Source of the DNA: Marivita sp.
GTDB taxonomy: Bacteria > Pseudomonadota > Alphaproteobacteria > Rhodobacterales > Rhodobacteraceae
Length of the DNA stretch: 64,000 bases
Assembly (NCBI RefSeq): GCF_020055675.1
Contig: NZ_JAIPUS010000013.1
Span: 1-64,000 of the forward strand
Direction of reading: 5' to 3'
The translations under genes and the position numbers were made by a program. The notes below the pieces were generated by a model, which did not search any database, was not told where the DNA came from, and saw nothing but the letters and a program-made list of their open reading frames with translations. Every line of letters starts with the position of its first letter. Position 1 is the stretch's first letter. Of the stretch, positions 19,066 to 27,143 are shown piece by piece.

Positions 19066-19992
19066 TCACTTCGATTTGGGATGCGAGGCCTCGTAGACCT
19101 TCATCAGGTGTACCGTATCGACAGAGGTATAGGCCTGTGTCGTCGACAGGGATGAATGACCGAGAAGTTCCTGGATCGCGCGCAAGTCTCCGCCCGCGGA
19201 CAGAAGATGTGTCGCAAAGCTGTGCCGCATCGCATGTGGTGTTGCCGTGGCTGGCAGCCCCAGTTGCATCCGCGCCTGTTCTGTCGCCTTCTGTACGATC
19301 CGCGGGCTGAGCGCCCCGCCCCGCACGCCGCGAAACACTGGCGACCCCGGTTCCATCTCGAAGGGACATGCCGCGATGTAGGTGGCAAGCGCCTGCCGCG
19401 CGACGGGCAGGACAGGGACCACCCGTTCCTTGCCGCCCTTTCCGGTGATGCGTATCGCCTCGCTGAGGGGCAGGTCCTGCCCTGTCAGGCCAAGCGCCTC
19501 GGATATCCGCAAACCGCAGCCGTAAAGCAGCGTCACAACTGCCATGTCCCGCGCGCCGACCCAGCCTTTGCGGGATTGCTCGCCCACCGTGTCGATCATC
19601 GCCCGCGCCGCATCCTCGTTCAAAGGGCGGGGCAGTTTCTTTTCAAATTTCGGCGCGCGGGTGGACAGAACCGCTGTCGGCTCGAAGCTTTCACGCTCAG
19701 CCAGCCAACGGTAGAAGGATTTGACCGCCGAAAGCTTGCGCGCCAGCGACCGTGCGCTTGCCCCTTCGCTTCGGGTCCGGGCCATCCAGGCCCGCATGTC
19801 CGGCACCGTGATCCGCGCCAGCGGAGCCAGGCCCTGCGCTTCGCCCTTGTAGTGCGTCATGAAGGCGATGAAATCGAGCACGTCGCAGCGATAAGCGGTG
19901 AGCGTGTTTTCCGATGTGCCATTGAGCGCACGGCTCGAGGCCAGCCACCCCTCCAGAGCGTCCCGCGCCGCCGGATAGATCGTCAGGGTCAC
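19066..19992 (-). CDS. xerC: tyrosine recombinase XerC
   Basis: Resolves chromosome dimers at dif with XerD. 308 residues from a GTG at 19992 that overlaps the DUF484 stop (GTGA). N-terminal SAM-like DNA-binding domain (TLTAYRCDVLDFIAFMTHY), then catalytic residues: Arg in CGLRISEALGL, Lys in GKGGKERVVP, H-x-x-R in HAMRHSFATHLL, His in LGHSSLSTTQAYT with the nucleophilic Tyr. The DUF484-xerC pair is the same neighbourhood as in enterobacteria. Confidence 0.93.
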   Translation of the reverse strand: MTLTIYPAARDALEGWLASSRALNGTSENTLTAYRCDVLDFIAFMTHYKGEAQGLAPLARITVPDMRAWMARTRSEGASARSLARKLSAVKSFYRWLAERESFEPTAVLSTRAPKFEKKLPRPLNEDAARAMIDTVGEQSRKGWVGARDMAVVTLLYGCGLRISEALGLTGQDLPLSEAIRITGKGGKERVVPVLPVARQALATYIAACPFEMEPGSPVFRGVRGGALSPRIVQKATEQARMQLGLPATATPHAMRHSFATHLLSAGGDLRAIQELLGHSSLSTTQAYTSVDTVHLMKVYEASHPKSK

Positions 19993-20693
19993 GACAGCCA
20001 ACGCCGCATCTGTCGCTCGAACACACCGGTGAAGAAAGTCAGAAGGTCGGTGCCTTGCTGCGGTGTGAACTGATGTGGGTCTTCCGCGCCCATCACCAGC
20101 AACCCGGGCAAACGGCCAGGTCCGAAGTCGAGCTTCAGGCACGCCTCGGAGCGAATCCAGTCGGCCTTTTGGCCGTAGATCGCGCTTGTGCCGGTCTCGA
20201 CTTGGCGCAATGTCACCTGCCGGGGCGGCGCATTGCGTCCCGTGCTCAGGTAGTCGTCGATGAAACCGGGGGCGGCCACCGACAGGACCGTTCCCAGCCG
20301 CTTGATCGCGGGATCGTCATCGTTCTGCACCGATTCCAGAACCAGCGTGACGACATCCACGCGCAGGATCTCGGCCACCTCGCCGCCGAGGTCGCGCAGG
20401 AAAGATTCGAATTCTACCGGATCCAGCATCCGCAGGATCGCCCGGTGCACCTGGTTGGTTCCGGCCAGGTTTTCATAGGCTGCGGCGATCACCGACCGGT
20501 GCGTATCCTCAAGCCGGTCCAGCCGGGCTTCGAGACGGTCCATCGCGATCCCGCGCAGATCGACGATATTCCCGCCCATCGCACGCTCATTCGCCGCGAT
20601 CAGCGCGCGCATCAGGTCCTGATCCTCGAGGATCACATCAGGGCGCGTCATGATCGTTTCGCGCAAATCATCGTCGATGCGGGGGCTGCTCAT
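19989..20693 (-). CDS. DUF484 family protein
   Basis: 234 residues: a helical N-terminal part (MDRLEARLDRLEDTHRSVIAAAYEN) and a GAF-like domain (FESFLRDLGGEVAEILRVDVVTLVLE to FGPGRLPGLLVMGAEDPHQF). Typical xerC partner of unknown function. Start at MSSPRIDDD, preceded by GAGG; an in-frame ATG at 20726 would add eleven residues. Confidence 0.85.
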   Translation of the reverse strand: MSSPRIDDDLRETIMTRPDVILEDQDLMRALIAANERAMGGNIVDLRGIAMDRLEARLDRLEDTHRSVIAAAYENLAGTNQVHRAILRMLDPVEFESFLRDLGGEVAEILRVDVVTLVLESVQNDDDPAIKRLGTVLSVAAPGFIDDYLSTGRNAPPRQVTLRQVETGTSAIYGQKADWIRSEACLKLDFGPGRLPGLLVMGAEDPHQFTPQQGTDLLTFFTGVFERQMRRWLS

Positions 20694-20804
20694 GCCGACC
20701 TCGTGATGTTGTATCTTGCTGGACATTAACAGGAGCCCGGCCAAGATGCCCGCCTTTTTTCGCTAAAAGTGGAGCATCTGCAGGACCTGTGACAGCCGCG
20801 CCGG

Positions 20805-20899
20805 AACGCCCTTCGAAGGGCGTTTCAGAACGCGGTTTGAACCGCGTTTTCAAAGCCGCTTCGAACCCGCTTTGTCCAAGCCGCTTCGAAGCGGCTTGG
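20805..20899. repeat. cluster of TTCGAA-centred palindromes
   Basis: Three perfect or near-perfect palindromes in tandem: AACGCCCTTCGAAGGGCGTT (20805-20824), AACGCGGTTTGAACCGCGTT (20829-20848) and a 24-bp one at 20876-20899 (CCAAGCCGCTTCGAAGCGGC and on), with an imperfect fourth at 20852-20873. They begin 8 bp after the tal stop on the minus strand. Likely a compound transcript end or 3' stabiliser; a protein-binding array is the other reading. Confidence 0.75.
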
Positions 20900-20906
20900 A
20901 CCAAAC

Positions 20907-21560
20907 TCAGACGATCTTGATATTGGCCGCCTGCGCGTCTTTCACGAACTGGTCCAGACCCTTGTCGGTCAGAAGGTGGTTCGCCATTGCCTTGATCACC
21001 GCTGGAGGCGCAGTCGCCACATCGGCCCCGATCTTGGCGCAATCGCTCATGTGATTGGCGGTGCGGATCGACGCGGCAAGAATGTTCGTCTCGAACCCGT
21101 AATTGTCATAGATCTCGCGGATGTCCGCGATCAGGTCGAGCCCGTCCATGTTCAGATCATCCAGGCGTCCGATGAAGGGCGAAATGAACGTTGCACCCGC
21201 CTTGGCCGCCAGAAGCGCCTGGTTGGCCGAGAAGCACAGCGTGACATTCACCATCTTGCCTTCATCGGTCAGCACCTTGCACGCCTTCAGCCCGTCCCAG
21301 GTCAGCGGCACCTTGACCGCGATGTTCTCGGCGATGCCGGCAAGCTTACGTCCCTCCGCGATCATGTCGTCGGACTTGAGCGCGATCACCTCGGCAGAGA
21401 CCGGACCCGCCACCATGTCGCAGATTTCCTTGGTCACTTCCAGGATATCGCGGCCCGATTTCTTGATCAGCGATGGGTTGGTGGTCACGCCATCCACCAT
21501 GCCCAGATCGTTCAACTCGGCGATGGCATCTATTTCTGCGGTATCGACAAAGAATTTCAT
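20907..21560 (-). CDS. tal: transaldolase / fructose-6-phosphate aldolase family
   Basis: 217 residues, the short subfamily (TAL-FSA). [24 protein letters not shown], the Schiff-base Lys in [32 protein letters not shown] and [10 protein letters not shown] are diagnostic. Transfers a dihydroxyacetone unit in the non-oxidative pentose phosphate pathway. Divergent from priA. Confidence 0.94.
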   Translation of the reverse strand: MKFFVDTAEIDAIAELNDLGMVDGVTTNPSLIKKSGRDILEVTKEICDMVAGPVSAEVIALKSDDMIAEGRKLAGIAENIAVKVPLTWDGLKACKVLTDEGKMVNVTLCFSANQALLAAKAGATFISPFIGRLDDLNMDGLDLIADIREIYDNYGFETNILAASIRTANHMSDCAKIGADVATAPPAVIKAMANHLLTDKGLDQFVKDAQAANIKIV

Positions 21561-21635
21561 GGGCTGGGTCCTCCGATGGGTTGGCCTTTCCTACCCGGCC
21601 ATTTACCCCATGACAATGATGATCGAAAGCCCGAA

Positions 21636-23837
21636 ATGATGGCGCTAACATCCAGTTACTTTGACGCAGGTGCGCTTGTCGGCGTGCTCACCACTCAGCC
21701 GCTTGACCGGGTTCTGGATTATCGCGCGCCCGAAGGTGGCTGTCACCTGGGAGCCTTTGTCGAAGTGCCGCTTGGTCCGCGCAAAGTTCTGGGTGTGGTC
21801 TGGGGGCCGGGCAAGGGCGACTACGACATCTCCAGGGTTCGGTCCGTCATCCGCGTTCTCGACACCGCGCCCATGCGCGAGGAGCTCATGTCGTTCCTCA
21901 CCCGTGCGGGTGACTACACGCTCACGCCGATGCCCGCGATGCTGCGCCTGGCCACCCGCGCACCGGGGCTGGGCGATCCACCCTCGATGCGCAAGATTTA
22001 CCGTCTGGGTGACACCGACCCCGAGCGCATGACAGACGCGCGCCGCCGTGTGCTCGCGGTGCTGCGCGACATGGGCGGCCTGTCGCTGACGCTCAAGGAG
22101 CTGGCCGAGACGGCAGGGGTGACGAGCTCTGTCGTCAAGGGGCTCGCCAAACTCGGAGCCGTCCGCGAAGAGGATAGCCCGCGCGACACGCCGTTCCCGA
22201 CGCTTGACCCGGCGCATGCCGGCAAGGATCTGACCGATGATCAGGCCACCGCATCCGCCACCCTGCGCGGTGCTGTCGCCAGCCGCACCTATGGCACAAC
22301 CCTGCTCAAGGGTGTCACCGGCTCGGGCAAGACCGAAGTTTACCTCGAAGCGGTCGCCGAATGTCTGGCCCAGGGACGACAGGCACTGGTCCTGCTGCCG
22401 GAAATCGCGCTGACCTCGGAATTCCTGATGCGCGTCGATGCGCGGTTCGGCGCGAAACCGGCCGAATGGCATTCCGGCGTCACCATGACCGACCGCCGCC
22501 GGGTCTGGAAAATGACCGCACAGGGCGGGGCACAGCTTGTCGTTGGCGCACGCTCGGCGCTTTTCCTGCCGTTCCGCGACCTGGGGCTGATCGTCGTGGA
22601 CGAGGAACATGACACCTCCTACAAGCAGGAAGACGGGGTTCTCTACAACGCCCGGGACATGGCCGTGCTGCGTGCGTCGATCTGCGACGCGCAGGTGGTC
22701 CTTGCCTCTGCAACCCCAAGCCTTGAATCCTGGGCGAACGCGGATGCGGGCAAATACGCGCGGCTTACCCTGACCTCCCGCTTTGGTGCGGCGGTCATGC
22801 CCGACATGCACGCCATCGACATGCGCAACGAAAAGCTTCCGGGATCAAGCTGGATTTCACCGGCACTGCAACGCGCGGTACAGCGGCGGCTGGACAACAA
22901 GGAACAGGCCCTGCTTTTCATCAACCGCCGGGGCTATGCGCCGGTTACAATCTGCCGCGCCTGCGGTCACCAGATCGGCTGTGAGCACTGCGACGCGCGC
23001 ATGGTGGAGCATCGGTTCCTGAAGCGTCTTGTCTGCCATCAATGCGGGGAGACCAAACCGCTGCCCACTGTCTGCCCCTCTTGCGAAGCCGAAGATCGTC
23101 TCGCTGCTGTCGGACCCGGTGTCGAACGCCTTGCCGAAGAGGCGCAAACCCTGTTTCCCGAGGCGCGCCTGGCGGTGCTGTCGTCGGATATGTTCGGCTC
23201 TGCGCGCGCCTTGAAGGCGGAGATCGAGACCATTGCAGCCGGGGGCGCGGACCTCATCATCGGGACGCAGCTTGTGGCCAAGGGACATAATTTCCCGTTG
23301 TTGACACTCGTGGGCGTGATCGACGCGGACCTGGGCCTGCAAGGATCGGACCTGCGCGCGGCCGAACGCACGTTTCAGCTCATGCGCCAGGTGGCCGGAC
23401 GGGCAGGGCGCGCCGAGAAAGCCGGGCAGGCCCTGATGCAGACCTTTCAGCCCGAGCACCCGGTGATCCGGGCGATCCTGTCGGGCGACGAACAGGACTT
23501 CTGGAACGCGGAAGCCGGCGAACGTCGTGCCGCCGGGGTGCCACCCTACGGGCGCCTTGCGGGCATCATCCTGTCGTCGACGGATGTGCAAGAGGTGTTC
23601 GACCTGGGGAATGCGCTTGCCCGGAACGATGCCCCGCTGCGCCGCATCGGGGCGAAAGTGTTTGGTCCCGCGCCGGCCCCGATCGCCCGCGTCCGGGGGC
23701 GCCACCGCGTGCGGCTTCTGGTCAAGGCCTCCAAGGGCACGCCGCTGCAACCCGCGCTGATGGATTGGGTCGCACCGTTCAAGCTCAAGGGCGATCTGCG
23801 CATGGCGATCGACATTGATCCGCAGAGTTTTTACTAG
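21636..23837 (+). CDS. priA: primosomal protein N' (replication restart helicase)
   Basis: Reloads replisomes at stalled forks. 733 residues from ATG 21636; the frame is open far upstream but overlaps tal on the other strand. N-terminal 3'-DNA-binding domain, Walker A GVTGSGKTEVY, DEEH box IVVDEEHDTSYKQEDG, four zinc-binding CxxC pairs (CRACGHQIGCEHC and CHQCGETKPLPTVCPSC), and helicase motifs V-VI (GTQLVAKGHNFP, QVAGRAGRAEKAG). Confidence 0.96.
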   Translation: MMALTSSYFDAGALVGVLTTQPLDRVLDYRAPEGGCHLGAFVEVPLGPRKVLGVVWGPGKGDYDISRVRSVIRVLDTAPMREELMSFLTRAGDYTLTPMPAMLRLATRAPGLGDPPSMRKIYRLGDTDPERMTDARRRVLAVLRDMGGLSLTLKELAETAGVTSSVVKGLAKLGAVREEDSPRDTPFPTLDPAHAGKDLTDDQATASATLRGAVASRTYGTTLLKGVTGSGKTEVYLEAVAECLAQGRQALVLLPEIALTSEFLMRVDARFGAKPAEWHSGVTMTDRRRVWKMTAQGGAQLVVGARSALFLPFRDLGLIVVDEEHDTSYKQEDGVLYNARDMAVLRASICDAQVVLASATPSLESWANADAGKYARLTLTSRFGAAVMPDMHAIDMRNEKLPGSSWISPALQRAVQRRLDNKEQALLFINRRGYAPVTICRACGHQIGCEHCDARMVEHRFLKRLVCHQCGETKPLPTVCPSCEAEDRLAAVGPGVERLAEEAQTLFPEARLAVLSSDMFGSARALKAEIETIAAGGADLIIGTQLVAKGHNFPLLTLVGVIDADLGLQGSDLRAAERTFQLMRQVAGRAGRAEKAGQALMQTFQPEHPVIRAILSGDEQDFWNAEAGERRAAGVPPYGRLAGIILSSTDVQEVFDLGNALARNDAPLRRIGAKVFGPAPAPIARVRGRHRVRLLVKASKGTPLQPALMDWVAPFKLKGDLRMAIDIDPQSFY

Positions 23838-23955
23838 GGCGCAGCGGCGAAACGTTCCGCTCCTGAAACGCCGGCCTGCCAGCCAGGTTTTGCGACGAGT
23901 GCCGGAGCCATGAAGGCACTTCGCGCGGGCCAATGGGGCCGCATTTTCAAACACT

Positions 23956-23970
23956 TTAACAAATGGTTAA
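23956..23970. promoter_or_regulatory. candidate CtrA box
   Basis: TTAACAAATGGTTAA fits the full CtrA consensus TTAA-N7-TTAA exactly; its complement begins TTAACCAT. It lies in the 270-bp gap between priA and the S49 peptidase gene, about 140 bp before the latter. Confidence 0.5.
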
Positions 23971-23990
23971 TAGGTCCGATCCGGCCCCAA

Positions 23991-24008
23991 TGTTTCGCGC
24001 GCGAAACA
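23991..24008. promoter_or_regulatory. 18-bp perfect palindrome
   Basis: TGTTTCGCGCGCGAAACA, 20 bp downstream of the CtrA-like box. The arms TGTTTC/GAAACA equal those of the ParB site parS, but the centre is six bases rather than four, so it is not a standard parS. Confidence 0.45.
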
Positions 24009-24107
24009 CATCGGGTCAATCCGGGCCCCTTGTCTGACGCGTCCCGCAGCCCACACCCAGGGCCATATTTCCGGACACGCCTTGTATGCCTCTCGGCCGC
24101 AATCTAA

Positions 24108-24914
24108 ATGAGCGTGATGAAGCGCTTTATCCCATTCGTGAAATCCAACCCCACAGTCGCCGTAATCCGGATGCAGGGCACGATCGCCTCGGGCACGCGG
24201 GGAACTCTGAGCGACGCAAGCTTGCGCCCGCTGTTGGAAAAGGCGTTTCGCAAAGGCAAACCCGTGGCCGTCGCGCTCGAGATCAACTCGCCCGGTGGCA
24301 GCCCTGTCCAAAGCTCGCTCATTGGCGCGCGCATCAGGCGCCTGTCCGAGGAAACAGAGATCCCGGTCTACGCCTTCGTCGAGGATGTTGCCGCTTCGGG
24401 TGGGTACTGGATCGCCAGCGCGGCCGACGAGATCTACGCTGATCAGGCGTCGATCCTTGGTTCTATCGGTGTGATCTCGGCGGGGTTCGGGGCGCATGTG
24501 TTCCTGCAGCGACAGGGAATCGAGCGGCGCGTTTATACCGCCGGAAAATCGAAATCGATGCTCGATCCGTTTCGCCCCGAAAACGAAGAGGACGTGGCCC
24601 GTCTGAACCGCCTTCTGGGGCAATTGCACGAAACCTTCATCACTCAGGTCAAAACCGGCCGCGGAGACAGGCTGGCCGATAACCCGGATCTGTATACCGG
24701 CGAAATCTGGGTCGGGCAGGGGGCGGTCGATGTCGGGCTTGCTGACGCGCTTGGCCACCTGATCCCCGCGATGAAAGACCGGTTCGGCGACAAGACCGAA
24801 TTCCGCCGGTACGAGCAACGCCGACCCCTTTTGAGCCGCTTGGGCGCCACGATGGCCAAGGATGCCCTCGGCGCCATCGAGGACCGCGCCGAGTTCGCGC
24901 GCTACGGGTTGTAA
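24108..24914 (+). CDS. S49 family signal-peptide-peptidase-like serine protease
   Basis: 268 residues with no obvious membrane anchor. AVALEINSPGGSPVQSS is the S49 oxyanion region, VEDVAASGGYWIASAADEI contains the catalytic Ser, and AGKSKSMLDPFRP the catalytic Lys region. Short, SohB/SppA-type single-domain protease, probably degrading leftover signal peptides. A 55-residue Cys-rich gene starts 1 bp after its stop. Confidence 0.88.
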   Translation: MSVMKRFIPFVKSNPTVAVIRMQGTIASGTRGTLSDASLRPLLEKAFRKGKPVAVALEINSPGGSPVQSSLIGARIRRLSEETEIPVYAFVEDVAASGGYWIASAADEIYADQASILGSIGVISAGFGAHVFLQRQGIERRVYTAGKSKSMLDPFRPENEEDVARLNRLLGQLHETFITQVKTGRGDRLADNPDLYTGEIWVGQGAVDVGLADALGHLIPAMKDRFGDKTEFRRYEQRRPLLSRLGATMAKDALGAIEDRAEFARYGL

Positions 24915-24915
24915 C

Positions 24916-25083
24916 GTGATCACCAAGATCGTCTTTCTGTTCCTGATCGTGATGGGGGGGCTTGCCATGTTCGGCAAGCTGCGGGTGCCGGGGGCCAAGC
25001 GTCTGGCCAGCGCCAAATGCAAAAACTGCGGCCGGTACCGGATCGGAAAAGGACCGTGCCCCTGCACACGGAAGGTGCGCTGA
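24916..25083 (+). CDS. 55-residue membrane-anchored Cys-rich protein
   Basis: Starts at a GTG one base after the protease stop and ends directly before the antiporter ATG, so it fills the space between two genes exactly. The first ~20 residues (ITKIVFLFLIVMGGLAMFG) form one membrane helix; the tail has CKNC and CPC with many Lys/Arg, a possible small zinc ribbon. Function unknown; the spacing argues for real translation. Confidence 0.7.
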   Translation: MITKIVFLFLIVMGGLAMFGKLRVPGAKRLASAKCKNCGRYRIGKGPCPCTRKVR

Positions 25084-26037
25084 ATGGTTTTGGTCTGGGG
25101 TGGCGTGGTTCTTGGGTTGGTGATCCTGCTTCTCGCGGGGGACGCGCTGGTGAAGGGAGCCGTCAACCTTGCGCTGCGGATCGGCATCCCCGCGCTCATC
25201 GTCAGCCTGACAGTGGTGGCGTTCGGGACCTCCGCGCCGGAGCTTCTTGTCTCCATCAAGGCAGCGCTCGAAGACGTGCCGGGTATCGCAATGGGCAACG
25301 TCGTGGGATCGAATACGGCGAACATTCTGCTGGTGCTGGGTGTGCCCGCGCTCTTGGCCGTGATGCACACGAGCGAATGCAACACGCGCAAAAGCTATGT
25401 CATCATGCTGGGCGCGTCGGTGCTGTTCATCGCGCTGGCGTCTCGCGGGGTGTTCGACTGGATCGCGGGCATTGTCCTGCTGCTGGTTCTTGCGACGATC
25501 CTTGGCGATTCGATGCGCGAAGCGATGGCCCATCGCCGCGCCGGCAAGGCCAACCCGCAAGAGGAAGACCTCGAAGGCGCCGATCCCGACATGCCGTGGT
25601 GGAAGATCATCCTCAACCTTCTCGTGGGCCTCGTGGGTCTGCCCCTGGGCGCGGATTTGCTGGTCGACAATTCGGTCGAGATTGCCACGTTGTTTGGCGT
25701 CAGCGACGCCGTGATCGGCCTGACACTGGTGGCCCTGGGAACGTCCCTGCCGGAATTGGCGACCACCGTGATGGCGGCGTTGCGCAAACAGGCGGATGTG
25801 GCGCTGGGCAACGTGATCGGGTCGAACATGTTCAACCTCCTGGCCATCATCGGTGTCGCGTCGCTCATTTCACCGGTCCCGGTGGATCCGGCATTCCTGC
25901 GCTTCGATCTGTGGGTCATGCTGGGCGCGTCGCTGCTTATCTTTCCGCTGGTGTTCCTCGGCCGTGACCTGACCCGTACCTGGGGTGTGGTCTTGTCCGC
26001 GCTCTATCTGGGCTACATTGCGCTTGTCATCATGTAA
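25084..26037 (+). CDS. calcium/sodium antiporter (CaCA family, YrbG-like)
   Basis: 317 residues, ten helices in two inverted repeats. Each repeat carries the ion-binding alpha motif: VVAFGTSAPELLVSIKAAL with GNVVGSNTANILLVLG, and LVALGTSLPELATTVMAAL with GNVIGSNMFNLLAIIG. Exchanges Ca2+ for Na+ or H+ at the inner membrane. Start codon abuts the stop of the small upstream gene. Confidence 0.93.
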   Translation: MVLVWGGVVLGLVILLLAGDALVKGAVNLALRIGIPALIVSLTVVAFGTSAPELLVSIKAALEDVPGIAMGNVVGSNTANILLVLGVPALLAVMHTSECNTRKSYVIMLGASVLFIALASRGVFDWIAGIVLLLVLATILGDSMREAMAHRRAGKANPQEEDLEGADPDMPWWKIILNLLVGLVGLPLGADLLVDNSVEIATLFGVSDAVIGLTLVALGTSLPELATTVMAALRKQADVALGNVIGSNMFNLLAIIGVASLISPVPVDPAFLRFDLWVMLGASLLIFPLVFLGRDLTRTWGVVLSALYLGYIALVIM

Positions 26038-26051
26038 CGACGAGGCTTCTC

Positions 26052-26831
26052 ATGAGCAAAGCACTGATCACCGGCGCAGGCAAACGGCTGGGGCGCGCCA
26101 TGGCGCTCTATCTGGCGGAGCGCGGATTTGATGTGGCGGTGCATTATGCCAGCTCTGACGCAGCGGCAGAGGAGGTGGCGGCGCTTGTCCGGTCCAAAGG
26201 GCGCGACGCTTGCACGGTCCGGGCTGACCTGTTGCGAGAAGATGAAACACAGGCGCTCATCGATCATGCCGTCGATGGCATTGGCGGGCCTCTGACCGTC
26301 TTGATCAACAATGCGTCGATCTTCGAGTATGACACCCTCGAAACGGCCACCCGCGAAACTTGGGACCGGCATATAGAAAGCAACCTGCGCGCACCCTTCG
26401 TGCTGACCCAGGGTTTCGCGGCGCAACTGCCCGCGCCGGGTACCGACGACATGGGTGAACCCGTGGCATCCGGGTTGGTGGTCAACATGATCGACCAGCG
26501 GGTGCGCAAACTGACACCTGAATTCATGAGCTACACCATTGCCAAAATGGGCCTGTGGGCCTTGACCCAGACTGCAGCGCAGGCGCTGGCACCCCGGTGC
26601 CGGGTCAACGCGATCGGTCCCGGTCCGACGCTTCGCGGCGGTCGGCAGAGCGAAGCGCATTTTGCCAAGCAGCGCGCCGCGACCGTTCTGAAACGAGGCG
26701 CGAATACATCGGATATCACGGCGGCACTTGGCTATTTCCTCGACGCCCCGGCGCTCACCGGGCAGCTCTTGTGTGTCGATGGTGGACAGCACCTTGCCTG
26801 GCAGACGCCGGACGTGATCGGGGTGGAATGA
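26052..26831 (+). CDS. short-chain dehydrogenase, FolM/pteridine-reductase-like
   Basis: 259 residues. NAD(P) motif ITGAGKRLGRAMA (TGxxxRLG as in FolM/pteridine reductases), LINNASIFEYD, catalytic Tyr/Lys in SYTIAKMGL and INAIGPGPTL-like turn (VNAIGPGPTL). Placement upstream of uvrC is the usual roseobacter order. Reaction probably reduction of a dihydropterin; not provable here. Confidence 0.82.
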   Translation: MSKALITGAGKRLGRAMALYLAERGFDVAVHYASSDAAAEEVAALVRSKGRDACTVRADLLREDETQALIDHAVDGIGGPLTVLINNASIFEYDTLETATRETWDRHIESNLRAPFVLTQGFAAQLPAPGTDDMGEPVASGLVVNMIDQRVRKLTPEFMSYTIAKMGLWALTQTAAQALAPRCRVNAIGPGPTLRGGRQSEAHFAKQRAATVLKRGANTSDITAALGYFLDAPALTGQLLCVDGGQHLAWQTPDVIGVE

Positions 26832-27143
26832 TGCCGGGCGGCGGCAAGTTTTGCACCGGTCACGCAGGTGTCACGAAAGCGTTACGAAAGGTTTAACGTT
26901 TTCAGCAACTTGCCGCGTGTTAAGAAAAATGATAAACGATATCAATGACTTAATTTACTGCCTAAATTTTAGGCAAATCTGGGAAGGCGCCGGAAAACAA
27001 AGAAAATTCGCTAACTTCCAAAACTTCTCCGCAGAGTTATCCACAGAATGCGTGGATGCCTTAACAGTTGCACCAGCCTGCGCGATCATGCAGCGACGCG
27101 GATAGAATCGCAGCGCCATGCCGGATAAACAGCCGATCACAAT
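26832..27143. promoter_or_regulatory. AT-rich uvrC upstream region with palindromes and one DnaA-box match
   Basis: 312 bp without a gene, clearly richer in A/T than its surroundings between about 26900 and 27020. It contains a perfect palindrome TGCCTAAATTTTAGGCA (26959-26975), a consensus DnaA box TTATCCACA (27037-27045) and ATCCAC/GTGGAT arms around it (27039-27057). No alphaproteobacterial LexA site (GTTC-N7-GTTC) was found. Confidence 0.5.

Noticed and set aside
23991-24008. Standard parS site
   Set aside because: The arms match but the centre is two bases too long; listed instead as an unexplained palindrome.
27037-27045. Chromosomal replication origin at the DnaA box
   Set aside because: Only one consensus box was seen, with no DnaA-box cluster and no origin-associated genes.
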